Shown: one piece after another, positions 45,173 to 55,111 of the stretch
Position numbering within the stretch: position 1 is the stretch's first letter
How the letters are laid out: the number at the start of each line of letters is the position of its first letter
NCBI RefSeq assembly: GCF_000517105.1
Contig: NZ_KI912148.1
Coordinates: 1,234,518 to 1,298,517 of the forward strand
Direction: 5' to 3'
Length of the DNA: 64,000 nt
From: Fischerella sp. PCC 9605
GTDB taxonomy: Bacteria; Cyanobacteriota; Cyanobacteriia; Cyanobacteriales; Nostocaceae
The notes under the pieces: generated by a model
Seen by the model: only the letters and a program-made list of their open reading frames with translations
What the model was told of the DNA's origin: nothing
Database searches by the model: none
Program-made: the position numbers and the translations under genes

Positions 45173-46918
45173 TTAGCGTTCGCCTTTCTCGGCAGCAATA
45201 GATGGATAGGGTTCGTCAGGTTCAGCACGCAAGACGGAATTAGGACCAGCAGACACAGCTGGATCGGCGTCAGATAAAGGCACGCCCTCTTTAGCTTTTT
45301 CCAAGCCGTAATCGTAGGGCCCGGTGGCTAATACTGGAGGTTTGTCAAAATTCTCAATTGCTGGTGGTGAGGTAGTCATCCACTCTAGAGTCAGCGCCTT
45401 CCAAGGATTGTTACCAGCCTTGGGCCCGTACATCCAACTCCAAATTACATTGACGATGAAGGGCAGTGTTGAAACCGCCAGTATGTAAGCACCATATGTG
45501 CATATTTCGTTGAGCAAAGTAAATTTTGGGTCATACTGAGCGACACGACGGTTCATACCTAGCATTCCCAACTTATGCATGGGTAAGAAGGTCATATTTA
45601 AACCGACGATGGTCAAGACAAAGTGAACTTGCCCCCAAAAATTGTTGAGCATCCGTCCTGTCATTTTCGGGAACCAGTGGTAGAAGCCAGCATAAATGCC
45701 CAAAACACTACCACCAAACAGAACGTAATGCAGGTGCGCCACAACAAAGTAAGTGTCGTGGACGTGGATATCAAAGGGCACTGCCGCCAACATGACGCCA
45801 CTGATACCGCCAATTACAAAAGTGCCAACAAAGCCGATCGCAAACAGCAAGGCAGGGCGTTCAAGGTGAAGTTTGCCACCCCAGAGGGTTCCCATCCAAC
45901 TGAAAATTTTAATACCCGTGGGTACGGCGATGATCATCGTCGTGATCATGAAGAACATCCGCAGCCAACCGGGGATACCACTGGTGAACATGTGGTGCGC
46001 CCAGACAATTAAGCCTAAAAAGCTGATGGCAAGACTAGAGTAGGCGATCGCTTTATAGCCAAAAATCGGTTTGCGGGAGTGAACGGGGATCACTTCAGAA
46101 ATTACCCCAAAGAAGGGCAAAATCATGATGTAAACCGCTGGGTGGGAGTAGAACCAGAACATATGCTGGTAAACTACGGGATCGCCACCACCAGTGGGGT
46201 TAAAAAACGTTGTACCCGCGAACAAATCAAAGGCAAGCAGAATTAGCCCTGCGGCGAGTACTGGCGTAGATACCAGCACCAGTGCGGAAGTAGCAAAAGC
46301 TGCCCAGCAGAACAAGGGCAATTGATTGAACCCCAGGCCTGGGGTACGCATTTTAAGGAGTGTTACCAAAAAATTGATTGCCCCAAGGATGGATGATGTG
46401 CCCAACAACAGGACACTCATAATCCAAATTCCCTCACCCACCTGACCTGTCACCAAGCTGAGGGGAGGGTAAGAAGTCCAACCTGCGTCTGGTGCATCAC
46501 CCACAGCTAAACTAGCAATCAGCATCAAACCTGCTGGGGGAACAATCCAAAAAGCAAGAGCATTCAGGCGGGGAAATGCCATATCCTTTGCCCCAATCAT
46601 CAGGGGAAGGACATAGTTAGTAAAACCCGCACCCGCTGGCACGATCCACAAGAAAATCATGATTGTGGCGTGCAGTGTAAACAAGCTGTTGTAGACTTCT
46701 GGGGTAACAAAATCTACTTCTGGTGTTCGCAGTTCCGTACGCACCAAGTCAGCCATCGCCCCACCAATACAGTAAAAGATGAAGGTGCTGACTAAGTATT
46801 GAATGCCAATAACTTTGTGGTCAGTGTTAAAGGTAAAGTATTCCCACCATTTTCTTATCCCTGGTTCTTCAGCCTGAGCAGGGATATTTGCTGTTTCTTG
46901 TACTTGTGCTTGTGTCAT
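45173..46918 (-). CDS. ctaD: Cytochrome c oxidase subunit I
   Basis: The 581-residue catalytic subunit with heme a and the heme a3-CuB site. The first heme a ligand is in LHATIMIFLW. FWFYSHPAVYIMILP contains the CuB His and Tyr and has the YSHPxV form without the Glu of GHPEV, so the enzyme is of the A2 type. WAHHMFTSG holds two CuB His, and HDTYFVVAHLHYVLFGG the heme ligands. The C-terminal tail is hydrophilic and acidic. It works with CtaC and CtaE in respiratory O2 reduction. In Nostoc one such operon serves vegetative cells and others serve heterocysts; which this is cannot be told here. Confidence 0.95.
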   Translation of the reverse strand: MTQAQVQETANIPAQAEEPGIRKWWEYFTFNTDHKVIGIQYLVSTFIFYCIGGAMADLVRTELRTPEVDFVTPEVYNSLFTLHATIMIFLWIVPAGAGFTNYVLPLMIGAKDMAFPRLNALAFWIVPPAGLMLIASLAVGDAPDAGWTSYPPLSLVTGQVGEGIWIMSVLLLGTSSILGAINFLVTLLKMRTPGLGFNQLPLFCWAAFATSALVLVSTPVLAAGLILLAFDLFAGTTFFNPTGGGDPVVYQHMFWFYSHPAVYIMILPFFGVISEVIPVHSRKPIFGYKAIAYSSLAISFLGLIVWAHHMFTSGIPGWLRMFFMITTMIIAVPTGIKIFSWMGTLWGGKLHLERPALLFAIGFVGTFVIGGISGVMLAAVPFDIHVHDTYFVVAHLHYVLFGGSVLGIYAGFYHWFPKMTGRMLNNFWGQVHFVLTIVGLNMTFLPMHKLGMLGMNRRVAQYDPKFTLLNEICTYGAYILAVSTLPFIVNVIWSWMYGPKAGNNPWKALTLEWMTTSPPAIENFDKPPVLATGPYDYGLEKAKEGVPLSDADPAVSAGPNSVLRAEPDEPYPSIAAEKGER

Positions 46919-47000
46919 AAGTCTTAGTCATTAGTCAATGGTCAATAGTCATTAGTCAATGGTCAATAGGTCATTACTTTTGACTCTTGACTCTGGACTG
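46919..47000. repeat. STRR heptamers between ctaC and ctaD
   Basis: TTAGTCA/ATGGTCA units, then TTTTGACTCTTGACTCTGGA of the AGTCAAG family, fill the whole ctaC-ctaD spacer. Confidence 0.75.
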
Positions 47001-47004
47001 TTGA

Positions 47005-48090
47005 CTATTTGTTGTGAAGTTGATGTAGCGTTTCTGACTGAATTCCTATGTCATGGGTGTATGGGGCAAGAAATTCAGCTGGGGATAGTTCCGCAGGGTT
47101 GACAGCAACTGCTTGATTAAGGGTGTCATTACTTGCAACCTGCTGTTCTTGCATCCACGCCTCAAATACTTCTGGTTTCTCTACCACAACTTGCGATCTC
47201 ATCGCACCGTGGTAAGGACCACACAGTTCCGCACAGATCAGCGCATAACTACCTTCTTTGTTGGGCGTAAAGCGAATCTCGCTTTGCCGACCAGGGATTG
47301 CATCTTGCTTGAGGCGAAACTCGGGCACCCAAAAAGCATGGATGACATCGTTCGCTGTCATATTAATTTGCACTTCACGCCCGATGGGGACATGCAGTTC
47401 ACCAGTGGTTATACCTGTTTCAGGATAGGTGAAAAGCCAAGCATACTGCAAACCTGTAACGTTAACTACAAGTGCAGGTGGTTGACCTTCTTTTCCAGGA
47501 ACAGGACCAATCGTGGGAGCAACACTCCCGACACCAGGAGCATTTTGCTTTTGGGGAATTTGATCGACATTGCGGACTGCGGCTGTGGCTGGGTCTTGCA
47601 TTGCCTCATCAGACTTTTCCTGATTGAGGTTCGGTTCAGTGCTGGGAGGTGTATCAGTTAAAGTTGCCGCTATAGCTGCCCCTGGCATTTTCATTGCTTG
47701 TGAGGCAATGGGGGCTTCGTGTACGGCATGGGGACTAAAACCGCCTATTGAGTTGTAAACATCGAAACTGTATACAGAAATACCGAGGACGATAATAGCC
47801 GGAATCGCTGTCCAGAGGATTTCTAGCGGTACGTTTCCATGAACAGGCGGACCGTCTTGATCGTCACCTGCACGCCGACGATATTTAATGGCGGAGTAGA
47901 TCAAACCGCCTTCGACAATCAAAAATATACCTGTGGATGCGATCATCATTGTGTTGAATAGACCGTCCACCAATAAAGCTTCATCGGAGGCTGCTGTTGG
48001 CAAGAGGCCATGATTTTGACCGTACCAAAGGCTGACCAGTGTCAGCAGGATGCCAATGAGTAGTGTCCAGATTGAACTTGGAATTTTCAC
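47005..48090 (-). CDS. ctaC: Cytochrome c oxidase subunit II with a long linker
   Basis: The CuA-bearing subunit of 361 residues. A signal-anchor helix (IWTLLIGILLTLVSLWYG) and second helix (TMMIASTGIFLIVEGGLIYS) precede the periplasmic cupredoxin domain. CuA ligands are in CAELCGPYHGAM together with an upstream His (HAFWVPEF). LQYAWLFTYPE is the conserved electron-entry aromatic patch. Between the second helix and the cupredoxin domain there are ~75 low-complexity residues (Ala/Pro/Gln/Asn-rich, such as DTPPSTEPNLNQEKSDEA), more than in most homologues. It is the first gene of the oxidase operon. Confidence 0.94.
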   Translation of the reverse strand: MKIPSSIWTLLIGILLTLVSLWYGQNHGLLPTAASDEALLVDGLFNTMMIASTGIFLIVEGGLIYSAIKYRRRAGDDQDGPPVHGNVPLEILWTAIPAIIVLGISVYSFDVYNSIGGFSPHAVHEAPIASQAMKMPGAAIAATLTDTPPSTEPNLNQEKSDEAMQDPATAAVRNVDQIPQKQNAPGVGSVAPTIGPVPGKEGQPPALVVNVTGLQYAWLFTYPETGITTGELHVPIGREVQINMTANDVIHAFWVPEFRLKQDAIPGRQSEIRFTPNKEGSYALICAELCGPYHGAMRSQVVVEKPEVFEAWMQEQQVASNDTLNQAVAVNPAELSPAEFLAPYTHDIGIQSETLHQLHNK

Positions 48091-48424
48091 GGTTAATTAG
48101 GGTTAATGACTTTACTACGTTGGACAGAACTGCTCACTTACTACGGTAGTCCACCCTAAAAGACATGGAGAGTAACAGCGTAAAATTTTTATGTTTTTTT
48201 TTGTTTGACGGTCTAATCTTCAGGTAGTCTGCAACTCCCACTTTAGCGACTACGCAAAAAGACATGGCATAATTTTATCTTTTTGGTTGCCATAGTCAAA
48301 ATTCTGTATAGCACAGAGTAGCTTATTCTCTAATTATGCCAGCAAGTATAGGAGCAATCGGGCGATCGCTCCTACATTATTTTCCTACAGTTATTTGTTG
48401 TACCACCTTTTGCAGGACAGATAT
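48091..48424. other. Promoter spacer upstream of ctaC
   Basis: AAAAGACATGG occurs twice (near 48158 and 48257), about 100 bp apart, as a possible regulatory repeat. No gene or clear NtcA box is seen. Confidence 0.4.
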
Positions 48425-50035
48425 TTACTCAGCAAAAACTACTGACTCTTTAATATCAGAACTAGCCAGAGTTGGGGCTGGAAAAATACGGGAGTACAGA
48501 CTTGAAGGCTGCTGTTGGGCTACAACTGATTGATACTGGCGAGCATGAGCGGCAACTTCTACAGTCTTGACATCATAAGTTTGTGTCACCAATTTGGGAT
48601 ACAAGCCGATACCGATGATGGGAAGCAATAGAGAAGCGGTGATAAACAGTTCGCGGGGTTTAACATCGGGTACAAATGCATCCAGATGTAGCTGTGTACT
48701 CTGTTTGCCGTAGAATACTTGACCCAGCATCGACAGTAGATAAATCGGTGTCAAAATCACACCCACAGCAGAGAGTAGCACAACTACAACTTTGAAACTG
48801 GAACTGTAAACATCACTGGTGGCAATACCCAGGAATACCATCAACTCACCCACAAAGCCACTTGTTCCTGGTAATGCCAGAGAAGCCATTGCACCAGCGG
48901 TAAACAGAGCAAAGGATTTGGGCATTACCTTACCCATACCACCCATTTCATCCATCATCAAGGTGTGGGTGCGCTCATAGGTTACACCAGAGAGGAAGAA
49001 TAAGGCAGCGGCAATCAAACCGTGGGAAAACATCTGTAGCACGGCACCGCTCATCCCCAATTCTGTATAGGAAGCGATACCAATCAGCACAAATCCCATG
49101 TGGGCAATCGAAGAATAAGCCAAGCACCGTTTGAGATTAGTCTGAGCGAAGGCACAACAAGCACCGTAAATAATGTTGACTATACCCAAAATCACCAAGA
49201 CTGGGGCAAAATAAACGTGAGCGTTGGGCAGCATCTCCATGTTGATGCGGATGAGCGCATAGCCACCCATTTTCAACAATACACCAGCTAAAATCATCGA
49301 ACCGGCTGCGGGAGCTTCACCGTGAGCATCGGGCAACCAAGTGTGGAGAGGGAAAATTGGCAGCTTCACACCAAAGGCAATTAAGAAACCGGCATAAACG
49401 AGAACTTCCAAGCCTTGGGAATATTCCCTCATTCCCAGAGTCGCCATATCGAAGCTGATGGTGTCTCCGGAAAATGCCATTGCAAAAGCCCCTACCAGGA
49501 TAAATATTGAAGCAAGGGCAGTGTAGAGAATGAACTTAGTAGCTGCATAGCGGCACTTTTGTCCTCCCCAGATGGAAATCAACAGGTACACAGGCACCAA
49601 TTCGAGTTCCCACATTAAGAAGAACAAGAGTAAATCCTGGGCGACAAACACGCCGATCTGGGCGCTGTACAACGCCAGCATCAAACCATAAAACAAACGC
49701 GGCTTGTTGGTCACTTTCCAAGCTGCGAAGATTGCGAGGGTATTAATTAAGCCTGTTAGCAGTACCAGTGGCATTGACAAACCATCGACTGCTACTGACC
49801 AGTTCAAGCCCAACTGCGGAATCCAAGCATATTTTTCTACCAGTTGGAATGCAGAACTTTGAAAATCGTAGTGATACCAAAAGGCACAAATCATTAAGGC
49901 GAAGTCTGTTAGTGCTACTCCCAGACCATACCAGCGGACTGTTTTGCCTTCTTTATCTGGAATCAGGGGAATGGCTAAAGCAGCCACCAAAGGGAAGAGG
50001 ATTATGGTTGTTAACCAGGGAATTTGAGAACTCAT
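48425..50035 (-). CDS. ndhD: NAD(P)H-quinone oxidoreductase subunit 4 (NdhD)
   Basis: A 536-residue antiporter-like membrane subunit of NDH-1 with about fourteen helices. [20 protein letters not shown] (the conserved Glu), [20 protein letters not shown] and [16 protein letters not shown] are family motifs. It belongs to the NdhD1/D2 group rather than the CO2-uptake NdhD3/D4 group, judging by length and overall similarity; this is not certain. It pumps protons in respiratory and cyclic electron flow in thylakoids. The stop lies 334 bp from the ctaC start, on the same strand. Confidence 0.92.
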   Translation of the reverse strand: MSSQIPWLTTIILFPLVAALAIPLIPDKEGKTVRWYGLGVALTDFALMICAFWYHYDFQSSAFQLVEKYAWIPQLGLNWSVAVDGLSMPLVLLTGLINTLAIFAAWKVTNKPRLFYGLMLALYSAQIGVFVAQDLLLFFLMWELELVPVYLLISIWGGQKCRYAATKFILYTALASIFILVGAFAMAFSGDTISFDMATLGMREYSQGLEVLVYAGFLIAFGVKLPIFPLHTWLPDAHGEAPAAGSMILAGVLLKMGGYALIRINMEMLPNAHVYFAPVLVILGIVNIIYGACCAFAQTNLKRCLAYSSIAHMGFVLIGIASYTELGMSGAVLQMFSHGLIAAALFFLSGVTYERTHTLMMDEMGGMGKVMPKSFALFTAGAMASLALPGTSGFVGELMVFLGIATSDVYSSSFKVVVVLLSAVGVILTPIYLLSMLGQVFYGKQSTQLHLDAFVPDVKPRELFITASLLLPIIGIGLYPKLVTQTYDVKTVEVAAHARQYQSVVAQQQPSSLYSRIFPAPTLASSDIKESVVFAE

Positions 50036-50354
50036 GATTTATTTTGGGTGCTCACTAATGATTGAAGATACAGATAAGACTGATGTGGATTGGTAAAGCA
50101 GTCCCAGATTCGAACATGATTTGTGAGTTATTGCATTTAGGTTGTTGGTGAGCCAGTGCTGTCTTACCGCATAGCGTTCGCACATAGAGGAGGCGCATAC
50201 TCGCTTCGGGATTCTTCGGTGTGTCCGAACTTTAAGCGCTGTCGCCGTTCCCCCATGTAGACGCCCGCAGAGTGCAACTGGCCGCGAAAGGTTATTGATT
50301 GCTGTTTGTGCTGCTAATCAACTGCCAACAACCACAAAAACTATTCTTGATGAA
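50036..50354. other. Spacer with GC-rich dispersed repeats
   Basis: 50150-50290 is a mosaic of short repeat blocks (CATAGCGTTCGCACATAGAG, ATGTAGACGCCCGCAGAG). No gene is seen. Confidence 0.5.
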
Positions 50355-50522
50355 TTATGATTTTAAAATTTCGGATTTGTAGGCAATCTTGACCTGATTT
50401 TGTTTATTTAAACACACGCTCCTTTCCATCACAAATATCTCACCTCCTACTTCAACAATTACTTCGTAAGTCATTGAATTTACTTGGGCTGCTCCTAACT
50501 CAAAGTTGCTATTCATCATCAT
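50355..50522 (-). CDS. Possible small protein of 55 residues
   Basis: From the ATG with AGGA 6 nt upstream the protein starts MMMNSNFELGAAQVNSMTYE and continues VIVEVGGEIFVMERSVCLNK. The frame is open further upstream to 50618, but that part is atypical. Composition looks coding, with an alternating pattern suited to beta strands. No family is recognised. The neighbourhood is repeat-rich. Confidence 0.4.
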   Translation of the reverse strand: MMMNSNFELGAAQVNSMTYEVIVEVGGEIFVMERSVCLNKQNQVKIAYKSEILKS

Positions 50523-51590
50523 TAGATTTCCTACTTTGTTTTCCATTTCCTTGCGAGTCTTTGTTTTGACAAGTAATAAAGTGAGTACAGGATAGAAGGC
50601 ACAAACAAAGCGCTTCAAATCAGCATTGATTTACACCTTGCACAATTCGAGTGGGAGAGCCAGAGGCTTTAATATCTAGTTACCAGGTTCAATCTAGTAA
50701 CGAGGATTTGGAGGCTCTGCCTCCTGGATATTACATAAGCGTGCAAGATATCATTTGACTAATTCATTCTCCATTTAATACATTTATTATGAATGCATTG
50801 ATGGTTGATTTAATTAGTCAATTTATTACCTATTTGTTTGTGAATATTCTATGAATTTAAATTAAAACTAGTGACAAAGCCGTATCAAAATAGTGGCATA
50901 AAGATGACAAAAAAGTGACAAAGCCGTGACAAGATGGGTAATTTCTGGAAATGATAATAGTCACAATTGCCTAGTAAAAACCTTAACTTCTACTGGTCAA
51001 GGGATTTTGATGATTTTATGCTTTGGTCATCTAATTTCTGTTTAAAAATTCTCATAGCAACAACTTCATCCACAAAATTTGTAAGTTAAAAGTTAGATGT
51101 GGAAAGGCTTACAAGCAAATCAGGAACTAAATTTTATCCACGGAATACTCAATAGCAGCTTTATGAAAGTTCTGTGTAGACAAACTATATAAAGAATGCG
51201 CTGCTGATTAGCACTCTCCTTGTGATAGCTTTAAGGAAAGATAAGCTGCTGTTAATGTGCTGCCAACAGATCAATAATTTAGGGAAAAACTAGACATTAC
51301 AGAAAATGTCAGTCATAAGACCCCTAAAAATCTGAAAAATCTCTAAAGCTTCAGGCTCAATTTCGTGAAGGTGATTCAAAGTATAAATGAGAGCCGATAT
51401 CTCACCTAAAATTTATTACGCTAGGGTGGATATGGGGAGGACACTTGCGTGCGGGGGTTCACCCCGTTGGGGAGGCAGCGCGCCTTTGGAGGTTTCCTCC
51501 GTTGTAGCGACTGCCATCAGCGTGTCCGTTCGGTACTAACAAACGTTGGAAATTTCATAGCTCACGAAGAGCAGGCAAAAGGTATCTTTC
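50523..51590. other. Long spacer upstream of ctaA
   Basis: It holds an inverted GGAGGCTCTGCCTCC-type repeat (50660-50730), two direct copies of AGTGACAAAGCCGT (50870-50883 and 50914-50927), an AT-rich stretch, and a GC-rich dispersed repeat block at 51432-51540. No ORF is credible. The size suggests regulation of the heme A genes or a missed small RNA. Confidence 0.45.
50870..50927. promoter_or_regulatory. Pair of 14-bp direct repeats upstream of ctaA
   Basis: AGTGACAAAGCCGT at 50870-50883 and 50914-50927, 44 bp apart (about four helical turns), with extra TGACAA motifs between and after. They lie ~660 bp before ctaA, so the regulated promoter is not certain. Confidence 0.3.
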
Positions 51591-52574
51591 ATGAGCGAAT
51601 TTGTCCTAGAACAACAAAATTTAACGGCAGTTGAACAGCAAAAACCAAAGGATCGAATTCGTCGCCTAGTGTGGAGAATGTGCATAGCCACCTTAATTTT
51701 GATGGCGATAGGCAGTGCCACCCGCGTGATGAATGCAGGATTGGCTTGCCCAGACTGGCCTTTGTGCTATGGAGAACTGGTGCCAACTAAACAAATGAAT
51801 TTCCAGGTTTTCCTGGAGTGGTTTCACAGGTTGGATGCCGCATTGATCGGAGTCAGCGCGATCGCTCTCGTGGGAATGTCTTGGTGGAATCGTCGCTCTC
51901 TACCAAACTGGCTACCTTGGGCATCTACATTTGCCCTGTTTTTGATTGTCTTTCAAGGTGTGTTAGGCGGACTCACTGTTACCGAACTGTTACGGTTTGA
52001 TATTGTTACCGCTCACTTGGGAACAGCTCTGTTGTTTTTCTCGACTCTACTAGCGATTGGCTCTGCAATCACCCCTTACCAAGGTACTGGAACAGTTGGT
52101 AAATTGCCTTGGGTGGGTTTGACAGCTGCTATTTTTGTCTACGTGCAGAGTCTTCTCGGTGCTTTAGTTGGATCTCGTTGGGCATTACACCAATGCTTTG
52201 CGGGTTATCAACTGTGTAATGTGATGTACAGTCACATCTTTGGCTTGATCCCGCCAACGGTAGCAACATTGGCTGTTGTATTTCTAGCTTGGCGGACACC
52301 AGCGCTGCATCCAGCTTTGCGAAGACTGGCTAATATGGCTGGTGGATTGTTGAGTTTACAAATTCTCTTGGGATTTGCTACTTTCCGGTTGCATCTCCAA
52401 GTCGAGCCGCTGACAGTCTCTCACCAAGCTATAGGAGCGGCTTTGCTAGGTACTTTAGTCGTTTTCACTGTTCTCTCGCTGCGCGATCGGGCAATGAATA
52501 TTGGTATTAATGCTTACTCTGATGCTGATACAGTCACTGCTGTTGGCAAACAAGCATCAGGAGTTAAGACCTAA
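51591..52574 (+). CDS. ctaA: Heme A synthase, CtaA/COX15
   Basis: A 327-residue protein with eight membrane helices, arranged as two four-helix halves. GSATRVMNAGLACPDWPLCY and EWFHRLDAALIG carry the first-half Cys and heme-ligand His. The second half has LHQCFAGYQLCNVMYSHIFG with further conserved residues and VSHQAIGAALLG. It oxidises the C8 methyl of heme O to give heme A for the oxidase encoded at 44467-48090. AAAGGT lies ~8 nt before the ATG. ctaB follows on the same strand. Confidence 0.93.
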   Translation: MSEFVLEQQNLTAVEQQKPKDRIRRLVWRMCIATLILMAIGSATRVMNAGLACPDWPLCYGELVPTKQMNFQVFLEWFHRLDAALIGVSAIALVGMSWWNRRSLPNWLPWASTFALFLIVFQGVLGGLTVTELLRFDIVTAHLGTALLFFSTLLAIGSAITPYQGTGTVGKLPWVGLTAAIFVYVQSLLGALVGSRWALHQCFAGYQLCNVMYSHIFGLIPPTVATLAVVFLAWRTPALHPALRRLANMAGGLLSLQILLGFATFRLHLQVEPLTVSHQAIGAALLGTLVVFTVLSLRDRAMNIGINAYSDADTVTAVGKQASGVKT

Positions 52575-52963
52575 TTTTACCCCCTCTTTGCTCTAGCGAC
52601 GGTCATCTGCTGCTACACCAACAAAGCCCACGAGGCAGGCTAGGAAATCAGGGGATTAAAAGAGATTAAAAACCGGGGATCGCATCTACTAGCAATCTTG
52701 AGTGAATAGAAGTCGCAGCTATAAACGAATCGGTTGCGTTTTCTGGGACTCAAGTTTGATGCTAGACAAACGGCCTAGTGTCATGAGGCGTAGATGCGTA
52801 AAGGCTTCCCGTACACGGGTAACTGTGACAGTTTCTGCCTAATTAAGTTTGGCAAGTACTATCACTTTTACAGGCGACAAATCTGTATTTATTTAGGCTC
52901 AAAAGAGCTAGATAAAGCAGCGGCAGCCTAAAATTTGTTGAACAATAAGGAAATAGTGCCAAG
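52575..52963. other. Spacer between ctaA and ctaB
   Basis: No gene. A short GC-rich dispersed repeat (GAGGCGTAGATGCGTAAAGG) lies at 52785-52820. The 389-bp gap suggests ctaB may have its own promoter. Confidence 0.4.
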
Positions 52964-53917
52964 ATGATTGAGACTAATGTCTCTAAGCAGCATGAATCAA
53001 TTCTGCAAATTCTCCAAAGCTACTACCAGCTAACTAAACCCAGGATTATTCCATTACTCTTAATCACTACAGCTGGGAGTATGTGGATAGCAGCAAAGGG
53101 ACAAGTAGACCCAATGCTATTGCTAGTAACTCTCGTTGGTGGCACTTTGGCCGCTGCTAGTGCCCAGACAGTTAACTGTATCTATGACCGAGATATTGAT
53201 TATGAGATGGAACGTACCCGCCACCGTCCCATCCCTTCGGGTAGGATTCAATTGCGTGATGCTCTGATTTTCGCGATCGCTCTGGCTGTTGCTTCTTTTA
53301 CCCTGCTGTCTGTGTTTGCCAACTTGCCAGCCGCTCTACTGGCAATGTCTGGTATTGTATTTTACGTACTAGTTTATACTCACTGGCTAAAGCGTCACAG
53401 CACCCAAAATATTGTTATTGGGGGAGCAGCAGGGGCAATTCCCACACTGGTTGGCTGGGCAGCTGTCACGGGTACGCTTAGCTGGACAGCATGGTTGTTA
53501 TTTGCAATAGTCTTCCTGTGGACACCACCCCATTTCTGGGCGCTGGCCTTGATGATCCGGGATGATTACGCAAAAGTTGGTGTCCCAATGTTACCAGTGG
53601 TAGCAGGAAATCCGGCTACAGTGCGGCAGATTTGGTGGTATACGCTGATTACGGTAGCAGCAACGCTGATACTGGTTTATCCGTTGCAGCAAACAGGATT
53701 TGTTTATTGTGCGATCGCCCTGTATCTGGGGGGAGTATTTATTTACAAAGCTTGGCAGCTAATGCAAAACCCAGAGGATCGCAATCTAGCAAGAGGGGTG
53801 TTTCTCTATTCAATTTCTTACATGATGCTGTTGTGTTTGGGTATGGTGGTTGATAGCCTACCTTTTACTCATCATGTAATTAGTTTTGTGGTTAGTCAGT
53901 TACACTTTTTCAGCTGA
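52964..53917 (+). CDS. ctaB: Protoheme IX farnesyltransferase (heme O synthase)
   Basis: A UbiA-type prenyltransferase of 317 residues with about nine helices. [20 protein letters not shown] and [20 protein letters not shown] form the first Asp-rich (NDxxDxxxD-type) site, and [20 protein letters not shown] and [20 protein letters not shown] the second. It adds farnesyl to heme B to give heme O, the substrate of CtaA. Together they supply the neighbouring oxidase. AAGGAA lies ~13 nt before the ATG. Confidence 0.95.
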   Translation: MIETNVSKQHESILQILQSYYQLTKPRIIPLLLITTAGSMWIAAKGQVDPMLLLVTLVGGTLAAASAQTVNCIYDRDIDYEMERTRHRPIPSGRIQLRDALIFAIALAVASFTLLSVFANLPAALLAMSGIVFYVLVYTHWLKRHSTQNIVIGGAAGAIPTLVGWAAVTGTLSWTAWLLFAIVFLWTPPHFWALALMIRDDYAKVGVPMLPVVAGNPATVRQIWWYTLITVAATLILVYPLQQTGFVYCAIALYLGGVFIYKAWQLMQNPEDRNLARGVFLYSISYMMLLCLGMVVDSLPFTHHVISFVVSQLHFFS

Positions 53918-53928
53918 AGTTAGCTGGC

Positions 53929-53967
53929 TCGAAAAAACCGGGTTTTTTCTGAAGAACCTGGTTTTTT
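53929..53967 (+). terminator. Terminator-like hairpins after ctaB
   Basis: GAAAAAACCGGGTTTTTTC is self-complementary and is followed by AGAACCTGGTTTTTTC, giving a stem and U-run about 15 bp after the ctaB stop. Confidence 0.65.
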
Positions 53968-53982
53968 CATGCTGTAAATACA

Positions 53983-54010
53983 GTAGAGACGCGAAATTTC
54001 GCGTCTCTAC
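53983..54010. repeat. Perfect 28-bp palindrome of the GTAGAGACGC family
   Basis: GTAGAGACGCGAAA and its exact complement meet without a loop. Relatives are the hairpin at 22385-22414 and the palindrome inside egtB at 4516-4545. Confidence 0.75.
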
Positions 54011-54074
54011 ACAAGGTTTTTGGTCTTATCCGAGTAGTATTGGAACACAAAGGATTTAAAGCGACGCTGTTTAT

Positions 54075-54884
54075 TCACTTGCGACCAGTTACAAAAATAG
54101 TCATATTTTCATACCAAACACCTTGCTCAGTTGCCATCGCTTCTATTCGTTTACAATACTCTGCTTTTAATTCTGACCTTTGCTCTGCTGAAACCTGTAA
54201 TAAGGGATTTTCTCTAGGATGAAACCATCCTCCATTCCATTCTCTGGCTTGCTCAAGACTGCGGTAAAATCCAAATTGCTGAGTGTTTACTTTAATATCT
54301 TGAAAACCAATCTCTCGTAGCAAATTATGGCACTTTTCAGGAGTACCTGTTGGTTCGTTAATGTTTGTCAGTGAAATACCATGATTTGCACAAACTTCCA
54401 CGATCAGTGGTGCCTCGCAAGATTCTTGAGAGCAACACGAAAATCCAATAACACCACCTTTTTTGAGAAAACGATACCATTTGCGTAGAGCATCAGGAAT
54501 GTCTGTAAAATAAACTATTGCTGTAGAACAAAGAATTACATCAAAACTTTCATCATTGAAATTTATATACTCTGCATCTGCTTCAATTAATTCAATATTT
54601 TGCAAACCTAATTCTTCAATCTTTCGTCGCGCTTGCTCAAGCATTCCTGATGAAAAATCTACTCCAATTACTTTCCCTTCTGAGCCAACAATTTGTGTAG
54701 CAGCAATGGCAATGATACCTGTGCCAGTTGCTAAATCCAAAACTTTTTGTCCTTTTTGTAGCTGAACTAGATCTAGTAAAGGGAGAGCGCGACGAATGGT
54801 GTAATCATTGTCGTAGCTTGTTCTGCTGTTAAAAAAATTTATTACTTCTTGTTTGTATTGTTGTTCGTATTGGCTGTTGTGCAT
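54075..54884 (-). CDS. Class I SAM-dependent methyltransferase
   Basis: A 269-residue Rossmann-fold methyltransferase of the UbiE/Methyltransf_11 group. Motif I is VLDLATGTGIIAIAAT, followed by VIGVDFSSGMLEQAR (acidic residue binding ribose), and FDVILCSTAIVYFTD at motif IV. The N-terminus (FNSRTSYDNDYTIRRALPLL) is typical of small-molecule methyltransferases. No signal or membrane part is seen. Substrate is unknown; context gives no pathway. Confidence 0.82.
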   Translation of the reverse strand: MHNSQYEQQYKQEVINFFNSRTSYDNDYTIRRALPLLDLVQLQKGQKVLDLATGTGIIAIAATQIVGSEGKVIGVDFSSGMLEQARRKIEELGLQNIELIEADAEYINFNDESFDVILCSTAIVYFTDIPDALRKWYRFLKKGGVIGFSCCSQESCEAPLIVEVCANHGISLTNINEPTGTPEKCHNLLREIGFQDIKVNTQQFGFYRSLEQAREWNGGWFHPRENPLLQVSAEQRSELKAEYCKRIEAMATEQGVWYENMTIFVTGRK

Positions 54885-55111
54885 GTCATTTTCATTATTT
54901 TGGTGACAAGCATCAGCATAACTAACAGGCTGAGTTCATCTGAGGCATTTCTTTAGACAGAGGTTTCAGCTAAGCAGAAACTTTATGCTCAAATCTATAC
55001 ATGCAATAGTTTATCAGCAAATTTTGAGACTCCCGCCACGAACCGATGGGATTTTGTGGCAATAACTTTTTGCTGACAGCAGACACTGAACAAAGTGCGG
55101 GAGTATTTGAT

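Noticed and set aside
50095-50125. tRNA T-arm-like GATTCGAAC
   Set aside because: No acceptor or anticodon stem can be drawn around it on either strand.
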